Notes: generated from the letters alone by a model not told the origin. A stretch of 34,897 nucleotides of DNA from an uncultured Clostridia bacterium (GCA_944387505.1 CALXFG010000021.1:1-34897); one strand, 5' to 3'; shown: positions 15,103-25,800, counted from the first letter of the stretch. Numbers and translations are program-made.

Positions 15103-18100
15103 TTATATAACAAACTTCTTGATTAAGATTAATCCTCCAGCCAATGTTCCTAATACTGTAAATCCTAATACATAGTAGATTCTTTCTTGTCCTGTTTCAA
15201 TTGATAACAATACTGGTGCATCATCTATGTCGTCTTCTCCTGATTTTTGATTATCTGGTGTTGAATCTCTATCTGGTGCTCCTTTATCATTGTAGTCTTC
15301 TGATATTTCTGCAATATTGGTCATTTGTCCCATATTGTCTTCTCCATTTATCCATGTTAACACGACTTCTGCTTCAGCTGATTCTCCTGGTTGTAATAAT
15401 GTATTTTCTAATAATCTTGTAGAAATGATGTTGTTTCCTTCATCTGTCCATTCTGGATTATCTTCTGCTACAAATCTTAAACCTTCTGGTACATAGTCTG
15501 TTATCTCTTTTGCATATCCTGCAATATCTCCTTCATTCGTTATTCTAATAGAATATCTAAATTTTACAGTTACATCATTTACATTTTTTCTGTATAATTC
15601 TACTTTTACAACAGGTTCTGGGTCCATTTCTGCTGTATGTCCTGTTTGTGTAATTGTCTCTTTTCCATTTTCTATGACAATGGCTTGTGTTACCCATTTT
15701 CTTAATGCTAAATCGAAGTATGTTAATTTAATGTATTCTCTATCTTGGTCATCTTCTCCTTCATTCCATTCATCTGGTATAGAATCCACGTCTTCTACTG
15801 GATTGCCGTTTTCATCACTATCTTCTGTGATTTGTGCTGAGTTTACAATGATTCTATCTGATTCATTTGGCTCTACTACTTCAAATGCTACTTTAATATC
15901 TCTATAGTCTGGATTTTCTTCTCCGATTTCTTCTTCTGGATTAAATGCTTGTAATAGGTTTTCTCCTTCTGTTTCTTCTTGTTCTTTTGATAAGTAATCT
16001 GTTCTGATTTCTACTGCTTCTTCACTATTTTCTGTTACATTTCCTTCTTCATCATACATTACCCATCTGTATTCTGTATTTGTTGCATTTTCTGGTAAAT
16101 ATTTTAATCCATCTGGTATATCATCTGCTACCTCTTCAGCATATCCTGCCATGTCCCCTTCATTATATACTCTAATGGTGTATTCTACCACATTTCCTGT
16201 GATGACTTCTACTGGCTCTTTTGTATGATTGTATGTAATTTGGTCTTTATCTCTATTATAGCTTACTTCTGGTATTCTTGTTGTTACATCTTCTTCATCT
16301 ACTTTTGTGATGAATTTTCTTAATGCTAAGTCAAAGTCTTGTACAATCACTTTCTCAAAATCGTCATCATCTTCTTGTCCTGGTACATAATCTTTATCAA
16401 TTTCATCATCTTTGTATCCTGGTAATTCTTCATCACCTGGTATTTCTACATTATCTGGAGTTGAATCCCTATCTTCATCACTATCTTCAGTAATTTCAGC
16501 TAAGTTTGTTAATTTTACATTTGATTCTACATTATCTTTTACTTGACATGCTATTTGTACTTCTTTATAGTCTAGTGTTTGTCCATCAAATGCTTGTATT
16601 TCATTTTGTCTATCTGTCGTTTCTTTTGCACTTGATAAATAATCTGTTGTAACAACTCTTCCATCTTCTGAAACTTGCCATTCATATTGAATATTGATTT
16701 CATGCTCTGGTAAAAATTCTAATCCTTCTGGTAGATAGTCTGTTATTTCCTCAGCATATCCTGAAATATCTCCTTCATTATATACTCTAATTGTGTAGAT
16801 TACCACACTATTTCTTTTTACCAATACTGGATCCTTTGTATGGTTATAAATAGCGGTAGTTCCACTTTCTAATCCTGATAAATCTACATTTGGGGATCTA
16901 TTATATGAGGTTCCATCTACTTCACTTATGAATTTTCTTAGAGCTAAGTCAAAGTCTTGTACATATACTTTTTCAAAGTCATCATCATCTTCTTGTCCTG
17001 GTACATAAGAATTTTCACTTTCTTCATCTTTGTATCCTGGCAATTCTTCATCTGTAGGTAATTCTACATTTTCTTCTTTAGAATCTCTATCCTCTACTGG
17101 TTGTTTGTCTTTATCTTGATATTCTGTAATATCTGCGATATTGGTTATGTTTTCATTTGCATTTGCACTATCTGACACTCTACACATAATTGGTACTTGT
17201 ACATAAGATAATGTGTTATTTCCACTTGCATTTGTTTGTGGTTTTGCAATGACACTATTTTCTAAATATCTTGTAGTAACCGTTCTTCCATCTGCTGATA
17301 CTTCCCATCCATATTGTTTGTTAAATTCTCCATCAACAAATGTTAGATATGATGGTAGATGGTCTTTAATTTCTGCTGCATATCCATCTTGTTCTCCTTC
17401 ATTATATACTCTTAACATATATACAACAATATCATTTTTCTTTACCAACACCGGTTCTTTGGTATGATTATATATTGCTGTTGTAATGGTATTTCCGTTT
17501 TCATCAGTTGTATTTAATTTAGATGCATCTACTACTGGTTCTCTTGCATAACCAGTACCATCTTCATTCCTTAAGATATCACTTTCTTCAATGGTTTCAT
17601 CTTCACTAACGGCTACAATGAATTTTCTTAATGATAAGTCAAATGCCTCTTCTACAATATGTGTATTCGTAATGGTAAAGTTTTTTGGTTCCACAGTGGC
17701 TACTGCAGCTCTTACCATATCTTTGGCAGCATAAGTTTGTGTTGTGATTTCTGGTTCTTCTACATTTGCTACACTTTGTGTATCATTTTCATTACTTGCT
17801 GTTTCCGTATTTTCTGTAATTTCTGTTGTGTATCCATCTATTTGTGTAATTTCTCTTACTGTATAGATGATTTCTTTTCCATCTTCATTTACTGGTAAAT
17901 CATTAAATGTTCCTATCCATCCATCATCGGCTGTAATTGTTATGTTTTTGTCTACTACGGTTACAGTTGTTCCGTCATCATCTTCTATTGTTCCTATTAA
18001 TTGTACTTGTATACTATCTGGTCTTAATCCATCTTGGTCATCTTTATCATCCCATACTTTATTTACTGTAACACTTGTTGTTCCTGGTGTATGGGTATTG

Positions 18101-21100
18101 GTAATGGTAAAGTTATTTTCACTATTTTGTGTGATATTAACTGCATAACCACTAATTGTGATTTCCTTTACTGAATAAGTGATTTTTTGTCCATTTTCAT
18201 ATACTGGTAAATTGTCAAATGTTCCTTTCCATTCGTTGCTTTCTGATAAAGTAATGATTTTGTCCTCTAATTCTGTTCTTTCTCCTCCTACTTCTTTTAC
18301 CAATTGTACTTGTATTTCTTCTGGTCTTATTCCATCTTGGTTATTATTATCATTCCATACTTTATTAACACTTACACTTGTTAATCCTGGCGTATGGGTA
18401 TTTGTAATGGTATATCCATTTTCTTCTGTTCCATCCCCACTTGCTGTGTATCCTTCTGGTTCACTTACCTCTTTTACTGTATATGTGATTTTTTGTCCAT
18501 TTTCATATACTGGTAAGTTTTCAAATGTTACTGTCCATGCATCTCCTGTTAATGTCTTTTTGTTTCCTGTTGCTTCATTGTTTTTATATAATTCAAATTC
18601 TACACTTTCTGGTCTTATACCATCTTGATCATTATTATCATTCCATTGTTTCTTTGCTGTAATTTCTGTTACCTCTGGTGTATGTGTATTCGTAATTGTA
18701 AAGTTATTTTCTCCATTTGTTGTAATTTGTACATTATATCCATCTACTGTAATTTCTTCTATTGCATAAATTATTTTTTCTCCATCTTCATATGCTGGTA
18801 GATTGTCAAATGTATCTGCCCAGTTATTTTCTGCATTTAATGTTACTGTATTTCCTGTTTTTTGCTCATTTTTTAATAATTCTACTACAATTTCTCCTGG
18901 TCTTATTCCATCTTGGTTATTATTATCATTCCATACTTTATTAACACTTACACTTGTTAATCCTGGCGTATGGGTATTTGTAATGGTATATCCATTTTCT
19001 TCTGTTCCATCCCCACTTGCTGTGTATCCATCTGGTACATTAACTTCTTTTACTGTATATGTTATTTTCTCTCCATTTTCATATACTGGTAGGTTAGTAA
19101 ATGTTGCTGTCCATGCATTTCCTGATAGTGTTTTTGTTTCTCCTGTTGCAGTTCCATTTTTATATAACTCTACCTCTACACTTGTTGGTCTTTTTCCATC
19201 TTGGTTGTTATTATCATTCCATTGTTTTGTTACAGTAATTTCTGTTTTAGCTTCAATGACTATTTTTTCGAAGTCATCATCATCTTGTTCTCCTGTGAAA
19301 TATTCTTCTGAATTGCTTAAATCTTTTCCATTATTATTTTCATTTCCAATGTATCCATCATCTGTTGAAACTAAATCATCTTTATTAACATTTGGTTTGG
19401 TTCCTGGCTCAGAATCTGTGTCTGCATGTTCTTGTGTTGTTATTGTTACACCATCTATAACATCATACGCTTCTGATATCCAAGCCACATTGGTTAATAT
19501 TTGATTTTCGCTTCCTGCTTCTGCTGTTACTGTACATTCTATTTGTATGGTGACTGAATCTAAGGTTCCTCCATTAAATGGTTCTAATAGATAATCACCA
19601 AAATTAGGTTCTGCTTGATTTGTGTTTGTATCCATTAATTTTAATTTTAATAAATTATCTGTTTCTGAATAACTTTCTACTTCATAATCGTCAGATATGA
19701 CTCTTTCAAATTTTAATCCAGTTGGTAATTGATCCTCGATTTTAGTTGCCATTCCATATTTTAGTCCCTCATTATATACAGTTAAATTATATATAACCTT
19801 ATCACCTGTTTGAACAGTTACTGGATTCTTTTTATGTTTGTAATGTGCTGTTGTTTCCTCTCCATTTCCCATGTATCCTTCTATTAATGGATTGATATCG
19901 ATATTTGGTATTCTATCTGTAATATCTGTATCTCCTACTTTTGTAATATATTTTCTTAAACTTAAATCAAATGGATAGTATATATTTGTGATAGTATAGC
20001 CATTTTCTTTTGTTCCTTCAGAGCAAATTGCTTCCTGTGTTTGTATTCCTTGTTCCTCTAGTGAATATTCTTCTGGTATACTTCCTCCTATTGGTTCATA
20101 TCCCTCTGGTACATTCACTTCTATTACAGTATATACAATGTCTTTTCCGTTTTCTTTTACTGGTAAATTATCAAATGTTGCTGTCCATGTAGGTGCTGTT
20201 AATGTTTTTGTTGTGCCTGTCGCTTGTCCATTTTTATATAGTTCAAATTTTACACTATCAGGTCTTAAGCCATCTCTATCATTAAAGTCATACCACTCTT
20301 TTTTTGCTGTGATACTCATTAACTCTGTTTCATGTGTATTTGTAATAGTAAAGTTATTATTTGTCGTTTCTTCAGTATTTTCTGTATATCCCTCTGGTAC
20401 ACTAACTTCTTCTACTGTATATTCAATCTCTTGTCCATTTTCATATTTTGCTAATCCTGTAAATATGTGTTTCCAATCATTACTTGCATTTAATTTTACT
20501 GTTTGAAGTGTTTGTGTTCCTTTCTTTAATGCTACTTCTATTTCTGGTGCTCTGATACCATCTTGATTATTGTTATCATCCCAAACTTTATTTACACTTA
20601 CACTAGTGGTTTCAGGTGTATGTGAATTGGTAATAGTGTAACTTTTTCCTGTGCTATCTGTTGTTGCATTTGTATTTGTTGTATATCCATTTATGGTTGT
20701 TATTTCTTTAACACTATATGTAATATCTTGTCCATTTTCTTTAGTTGGTAAATTATCAAATTTTCCTGACCATTTATTTCCTTCATTTAATGTGATAAAT
20801 TGACCTGTTGCTTGTTCGTTTTTTAATAGCTCTACTTTAATTTCTGTTGCTCGAATTCCATCTTGATTACTATTGTCTTCCCAAACTTTACTAACTTCTA
20901 CACTTGTCACTGCTCTGACAATTACTTTTTCAAAATCATCATCATCTTGTTGTCCTTCAAAATAGCTATTTGAATCATTTAAATTTTTTCCACTATTATT
21001 GCTATTTCCAATATATCCATTATCTGTTGTTACTAGTTGATCTTTGTTTTTCGTTGTCATTGTTGATGGTTCTGAATCTCTGTCATCTCCTGGTTTGCTT

Positions 21101-22470
21101 GTAATAACATTTCCATCTTCATCTATTTCTTCTGATATCCATGCTATATTGGTTAATATCTTATCAGATTGTTCTCCTGTTGCTGTTACTTTACATTTTA
21201 TTTGTATGGTTTCTGAACTTAAATTTCCTTCTACATATGCTGGTAAGTTTGTTTTGTTATTTGATTTTCTTGTTAAATAAACTGTATTCGTTTCTTTATT
21301 ATAGTTTTCTATTTCAAAGTTGCCACTAACTACTTCTACAAATTCTAATCCTGTTGGCAATTGGTCTACAATTTTTGTTGCTCTTCCTGCTTTTTCACCT
21401 TCATTGTATATGGTCATATTATATGTAATTGTGTCATCTGTTTTTACTTCTACTGGATCTTTTCTATGTTTATATGTAGCTGTTGTTCCAGTTTCTAATG
21501 TACTTTCATCTACTACTGGTATTCTACTATTTGTTACTGGTTCGTCATTTACTTCTGTTATATATTTTCTTAGTGACAAGTCGAACTGTCTTGGCAATTT
21601 GACAACTTCCATGATTGGTTGTGCTTCTGGATTCTGATTTGACGCATATACTGTTAATATAGTCTTTTCATCATTTACGCCTTTTTCTGCATTACTTTTA
21701 GCTGTATCGATTAGATATTTATATAATTTTATCATTTGTCTTTCTCTAAAATATCCTGCTTTTGCATCTGTCCATATCATACCTGTTGGATCATATGCTG
21801 ACAAATTATTATATACACCCTTATCATCAACTGATGTATACCAAATCCATGTATCTTTATTATAGTGGTCATATTCTCCACCTTGTTGATAATTTGTAAA
21901 ATACCAAATTGCTGCTTGTTGTACAGCATCGATTTCATCATCAGTAATGTAATATTCTTTTTTTCCACTAAAATCACTTTTTTCTACTACATCATTAGCT
22001 CCTGAAATTTCTAACAAATGCTCTCTTTCTGTTTCTGTTGATACATCTTTTACATAAAGAAGATCTGCTAATGCTAATAAATTATCATATTGTCCTCCAT
22101 TGATAAGATCTTGCAATATGTTATTTTGTTTTGCTATATCTTGCTTTTCTGTCTTCATGTTATAGCTTACATCATATATATCTGTTAAGGTCTCATTAGA
22201 AAATCCCTGATCTGCTTTTATACAATAAGCGCTTACTTCTGTTGGATCATCATAATTTGTATCACTATATTGTACAATTTTCCAAATTCTTTCTGCTCCT
22301 GTAGCTGGATCCCCCATTGCATATCCCATTTGCGTAGTTTGTCTTAATTCTGCTATTCCAAAATACATTGGTGGATTTATTGATTTTGCCTCTACTTTAT
22401 CACTCAATAAGGTTGTTATTAGAAATAATATGAATATAATACTAATACATATAACTCGACTTTTTTTCAT
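15103..22470 (-). CDS. Giant thioester/CnaB/DUF11-module surface adhesin (2455 aa)
   Basis: A signal peptide (1-28) precedes a thioester domain (about 30-290). It has the reactive-site pattern of TQxA/TED proteins: Cys83 in AYCIKADQ and Gln185 in QQAAIWYFTN, expected to form an internal thioester that reacts with host or neighbour surfaces. Six DUF11-like modules begin with FDL(S/A)LRK at about 296, 834, 1610, 1840, 2046 and 2252. Eight CnaB-like domains begin at about 522, 622, 718, 1075, 1171, 1267, 1363 and 1464. Each has the strand-1 Lys (K-x-W), a Glu in the Y-x-V-x-E strand and a terminal T-I-T-N, the set that forms isopeptide bonds. Acidic QDDDDFEK linkers separate blocks. The C-terminus has SIETG (2423-2427), a hydrophobic stretch and KKFVI, like a sortase signal. 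RBS AAGGAGAG lies 7 nt before the ATG. Confidence 0.93.
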   Translation of the reverse strand: MKKSRVICISIIFILFLITTLLSDKVEAKSINPPMYFGIAELRQTTQMGYAMGDPATGAERIWKIVQYSDTNYDDPTEVSAYCIKADQGFSNETLTDIYDVSYNMKTEKQDIAKQNNILQDLINGGQYDNLLALADLLYVKDVSTETEREHLLEISGANDVVEKSDFSGKKEYYITDDEIDAVQQAAIWYFTNYQQGGEYDHYNKDTWIWYTSVDDKGVYNNLSAYDPTGMIWTDAKAGYFRERQMIKLYKYLIDTAKSNAEKGVNDEKTILTVYASNQNPEAQPIMEVVKLPRQFDLSLRKYITEVNDEPVTNSRIPVVDESTLETGTTATYKHRKDPVEVKTDDTITYNMTIYNEGEKAGRATKIVDQLPTGLEFVEVVSGNFEIENYNKETNTVYLTRKSNNKTNLPAYVEGNLSSETIQIKCKVTATGEQSDKILTNIAWISEEIDEDGNVITSKPGDDRDSEPSTMTTKNKDQLVTTDNGYIGNSNNSGKNLNDSNSYFEGQQDDDDFEKVIVRAVTSVEVSKVWEDNSNQDGIRATEIKVELLKNEQATGQFITLNEGNKWSGKFDNLPTKENGQDITYSVKEITTINGYTTNTNATTDSTGKSYTITNSHTPETTSVSVNKVWDDNNNQDGIRAPEIEVALKKGTQTLQTVKLNASNDWKHIFTGLAKYENGQEIEYTVEEVSVPEGYTENTEETTNNNFTITNTHETELMSITAKKEWYDFNDRDGLRPDSVKFELYKNGQATGTTKTLTAPTWTATFDNLPVKENGKDIVYTVIEVNVPEGYEPIGGSIPEEYSLEEQGIQTQEAICSEGTKENGYTITNIYYPFDLSLRKYITKVGDTDITDRIPNIDINPLIEGYMGNGEETTAHYKHKKNPVTVQTGDKVIYNLTVYNEGLKYGMATKIEDQLPTGLKFERVISDDYEVESYSETDNLLKLKLMDTNTNQAEPNFGDYLLEPFNGGTLDSVTIQIECTVTAEAGSENQILTNVAWISEAYDVIDGVTITTQEHADTDSEPGTKPNVNKDDLVSTDDGYIGNENNNGKDLSNSEEYFTGEQDDDDFEKIVIEAKTEITVTKQWNDNNNQDGKRPTSVEVELYKNGTATGETKTLSGNAWTATFTNLPVYENGEKITYTVKEVNVPDGYTASGDGTEENGYTITNTHTPGLTSVSVNKVWNDNNNQDGIRPGEIVVELLKNEQKTGNTVTLNAENNWADTFDNLPAYEDGEKIIYAIEEITVDGYNVQITTNGENNFTITNTHTPEVTEITAKKQWNDNNDQDGIRPESVEFELYKNNEATGNKKTLTGDAWTVTFENLPVYENGQKITYTVKEVSEPEGYTASGDGTEENGYTITNTHTPGLTSVSVNKVWNDNNNQDGIRPEEIQVQLVKEVGGERTELEDKIITLSESNEWKGTFDNLPVYENGQKITYSVKEITISGYAVNITQNSENNFTITNTHTPGTTSVTVNKVWDDKDDQDGLRPDSIQVQLIGTIEDDDGTTVTVVDKNITITADDGWIGTFNDLPVNEDGKEIIYTVREITQIDGYTTEITENTETASNENDTQSVANVEEPEITTQTYAAKDMVRAAVATVEPKNFTITNTHIVEEAFDLSLRKFIVAVSEDETIEESDILRNEDGTGYAREPVVDASKLNTTDENGNTITTAIYNHTKEPVLVKKNDIVVYMLRVYNEGEQDGYAAEIKDHLPSYLTFVDGEFNKQYGWEVSADGRTVTTRYLENSVIAKPQTNASGNNTLSYVQVPIMCRVSDSANANENITNIADITEYQDKDKQPVEDRDSKEENVELPTDEELPGYKDEESENSYVPGQEDDDDFEKVYVQDFDLALRKFISEVDGTSYNRSPNVDLSGLESGTTAIYNHTKDPVLVKRNSVVIYTIRVYNEGDISGYAEEITDYLPEGLEFLPEHEINIQYEWQVSEDGRVVTTDYLSSAKETTDRQNEIQAFDGQTLDYKEVQIACQVKDNVESNVKLTNLAEITEDSDEDRDSTPDNVEIPGDEELPGYKDDEIDKDYVPGQEDDDDFEKVIVQDFDLALRKFITKVDEEDVTTRIPEVSYNRDKDQITYNHTKEPVEVITGNVVEYTIRVYNEGDMAGYAEEVADDIPDGLKYLPENATNTEYRWVMYDEEGNVTENSEEAVEIRTDYLSKEQEETEGENLLQAFNPEEEIGEENPDYRDIKVAFEVVEPNESDRIIVNSAQITEDSDENGNPVEDVDSIPDEWNEGEDDQDREYIKLTYFDLALRKWVTQAIVIENGKETITQTGHTAEMDPEPVVKVELYRKNVNDVTVKFRYSIRITNEGDIAGYAKEITDYVPEGLRFVAEDNPEWTDEGNNIISTRLLENTLLQPGESAEAEVVLTWINGEDNMGQMTNIAEISEDYNDKGAPDRDSTPDNQKSGEDDIDDAPVLLSIETGQERIYYVLGFTVLGTLAGGLILIKKFVI

Positions 22471-22502
22471 ATGCGTCCTCTCCTTATTCTTTCTTCTATA
22501 TA

Positions 22503-22532
22503 ATTATAAGTCGATTTTATTTTAAATTTCAA
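22503..22532 (-). promoter_or_regulatory. Promoter of the 2455-residue surface protein gene
   Basis: TTGAAA (22527-22532) and a perfect TATAAT (22503-22508) are 18 bp apart on the minus strand, about 33 bp upstream of the ATG. Confidence 0.75.
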
Positions 22533-22612
22533 TATACTTTTTCCTTGTAATCTTTTCCTGATTTTTTACAGCTGAAACACTTACGGATACTCATATTTCG
22601 AGCACCCTAGCA

Positions 22613-22647
22613 TTTATGACATTTTCTTTTCTTTTTTATGACATTTT
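22613..22647 (-). repeat. Pair of 13-bp direct repeats upstream of the surface gene promoter
   Basis: The 13-mer TTTATGACATTTT (plus-strand reading) occurs at 22613-22625 and again at 22635-22647, exactly 22 bp apart, that is about two helical turns. It lies 80-115 bp upstream of the -35 box. It could bind two copies of an activator; this is inferred from spacing only. Confidence 0.55.
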
Positions 22648-22827
22648 TTTCACAAAAACAATGGTGTGTGTATTCTTAAAACTAAGCGATGTTTTTGAAG
22701 AATAAATCTCGCTTCGCTAGAACTTTTCTCTACTTTTCTAATTTAACTATATATATTTAAGTTCTCGAAGAAGCGTAAAGATTTGTCGACGCGAAAAATT
22801 GCATAGCAATTTTTTCTATACAATAAA

Positions 22828-22856
22828 AAAATAGGACATTTTTAATGTCCTATTTT
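22828..22856 (-). terminator. Terminator of the 1368-residue surface protein gene
   Basis: A perfect 13-bp stem (22844-22856 with 22828-22840) with a 3-nt loop is followed on the minus strand by a run of T. It lies 8 bp past the stop codon. Confidence 0.88.
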
Positions 22857-22863
22857 ATAAATC

Positions 22864-25800
22864 TTATACAACAAATTTCTTAATTAAGATTAATCCTCCA
22901 GCCAATGTTCCTAATACTGTAAATCCTAATACATAGTAGATTCTTTCTTGTCCTGTTTCAATTGATAACAATACTGGTGCATCATCTATGTCGTCTTCTC
23001 CTGGTTTTTGATTATCTGGTGTTGAATCTCTATCTGGTACTCCTTTATCATTGTAGTCTTCTGATATTTCTGCAATATTGGTCATTTGTCCCATGTTGTC
23101 TTCTCCATTTATCCATGTTAATACGACTTCTACTTCAGCTGATTCTCCTGGTTGTAATAATGTATTTTCTAATTGTCTTGTTGAAATGATATTATTTCCC
23201 TCATCTGTCCATTGTGGATTATCTTCTGCTACAAATCTTAAACCTTCTGGTACATAGTCTGTTATCTCTTTTGCATATCCTGCAATGTCTCCTTCATTGG
23301 TTATTCTGATCTTATATCTGAATTTTACAGTTACATCATTTATATTTTTTCTATATAATTCTACTTTTACAACTGGCTCTGGATCCATTTCTGCTGTATG
23401 TCCTGTTTGTGTAATTGTCTCTTTTCCATTTTCTATAACAATTGCTTCTGTTACCCATTTTCTTAATGCTAAATCGAAGTATGTTAATTTAATGTATTCT
23501 CTATCTTGGTCATCTTCTCCTTCATTCCATTCATCTGGTATAGAATCCACGTCTTCTACTGGATTGCCGTTTTCATCACTATCTTCTGTGATTTGTGCTG
23601 AGTTTACAATGATTCTATCTGATTCATTTGGTTCTATTACTTCAAATGCTACTTTGATATCTCTATAGTCTGGGTTTCCTTCTCCGATTTCTTCGTCTGG
23701 ATTAAATGCTTGTAATAGATTTTCTCCATCTGTTTCTTCTTGTTCTTTTGATAAGTAGTCTGTTCTGATTTCTACTGCTTCTTCACTATTTTCTGTTACA
23801 TTTCCGTTTTCATCATACATTACCCATCTGTATTCTGTATTTGTTGCATTTTCTGGTAAATATCTTAGACCATCTGGTATATCATCTGCTACTTCTTCAG
23901 CATATCCTGCCATTTCCCCTTCGTTATATACCCTAATTGTATATTCTACTACATTTCCTGTTACAACTTCTACTGGGTCTTTCGTATGATTATATGTGAT
24001 TTGATTTTGTTCTCTATCATAACTTACTTCTGGTATTCTTGTTGTTACATCTTCTTCATCTACTTTTGTGATGAATTTTCTTAAAGCCAAATCAAAATAT
24101 GATAATTTAATATATTCTCTATCTTGATCATCTTCTCCTTCATTCCATTCGTCTGGTATTGAGTCAATATCTTCTACTGGATTTCCTTCTTCATCACTAT
24201 CATCTGTGATTTGTGCTGAGTTTATAATTACTCTATCTGAACTATTTGGTTCTATTACTTCAAATGCTACTTTAATATCTCTATAGTCTGGGTTTCCTTC
24301 TCCGATTTCTTCGTCTGGATTAAATGCTTGTAATAGATTTTCTCCATCTGTTTCTTCTTGTTCTTTTGATAAGTAGTCTGTTCTGATTTCTACTGCTTCT
24401 TCACTATTTTCTGTTACATTTCCGTTTTCATCATACATTACCCATCTGTATTCTGTATTTGTTGCATTTTCTGGTAAATATCTTAGACCATCTGGTATAT
24501 CGTCTGCTACTTCTTTAGCATATCCTGCTATATCTCCTTCATTATATACCCTGATGGTATATTCTACTACATTTCCTGTTACAACTTGCATAGGATCTTT
24601 TGAATGATTATATGTAATTTTGTCTTCTTCTCTATCATAACTTACTTGTGGTATTCTTGTTGTTACATCTTCTTCATCTATTTTTGTAATGAATTTTCTT
24701 AAAGCTAAATCAAATTCTTGTAATATGATATTGTCATAATCTTCATCATCTTCATATTTTACCCATTCTTCTGGTTTTGAATCTCTATCATCTACTGGAT
24801 TTCCTTCACTATCTGCATCCTCTGTTATTGCTGCTTCATTTCTGATAATTCCAATACTTGGATTTTGTGCCACTACTTTAAAGATAACAGATATCTCTTT
24901 ATAGTCTGGGTTCTTTTCAGTTACTGTATCAGAATAAGGACTATTTGGATCAAATGCTTTTATTAAGTTTGCCCCTGGTGTTGTAATTTCTTCTCCTTTT
25001 CCTCTTCCTAGATAGTCTGTAGAAATTTTTGTTGTATCTCCTTCTACATATGTCCATCCCATTGATGTGTTAAATTCTACAGCTGCTAATTCATCTTCAT
25101 CTGTAATTGGATTCATATTAGAATCAATATCTGCTCCTAAAAATTCTAATCCTTCTGGTATATCTTCTGTGATTTCTTCTGCATAACCATCTATGCTTCC
25201 TTCATTATATATTCTAAATGTATAAGTTACTAAATCTCCTGTACTCACTGAAACTGGTTCTTTATTCATTTTATAGTCTGCTGTTGTTTGCGTTCCATTT
25301 GCTAAATTAGTAATATCTACACCTAGCAATCTTTCTGGAATCGTTTCTCCATTTACTTCAGTAATTCTTTTAATTAATTTTAAATCAAATTCTTTTTCCT
25401 CTGGAACGTTAACAATTAATTTTTCGAAATCATCATCATCTTGTTCACCTTTATAGAAATAATCTGAATCTGCTAATTCATCTTGGTTTTCTGTATTTCC
25501 TTTGTAATTTTCCATATTGTCTTTATTGACATTTGGAGCTGTTCCTGGTTCTGAATCTCTATCTTGCCCTACTTCATCTACAATGACATTTCCATATTCA
25601 TCTATTTCTTCTGATATCCATGCTACATTCGTTAATATCTTTCCATCTTCACTTGCATCTACTACACATTCTAACTCAATTGTTTCTGAATCTAATTGTC
25701 CTTGTTGGTATGCAGTTAAGTTTTCTGTATTATTTTCGTCTCTATTAATTGTTACTCTATTTGTTTCTTCATCATATTCTGCTGTAAATCCTGCTGTTAC

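Larger units (their letters stand above)
22471..22863. other. Intergenic region between the two surface genes, rich in inverted repeats
   Basis: This 393-bp gap has no gene. It contains the promoter of the 2455-residue gene (22503-22532), a 13-bp direct repeat (22613-22647), an imperfect inverted repeat of 16-17 nt (22710-22725 with 22759-22775), a perfect 9-bp hairpin with an ATA loop followed by a T run on the plus strand (22794-22814), and the terminator of the 1368-residue gene (22828-22856). The GC-richer patches at 22684-22720 and 22760-22795 look like remnants of an inserted element. Confidence 0.6.

Noticed and set aside
22556..22620. Possible riboswitch in the leader of the giant gene
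   Set aside because: The segment lies upstream of the recognised promoter, so it would not be in the transcript, and it does not match any aptamer core I know.
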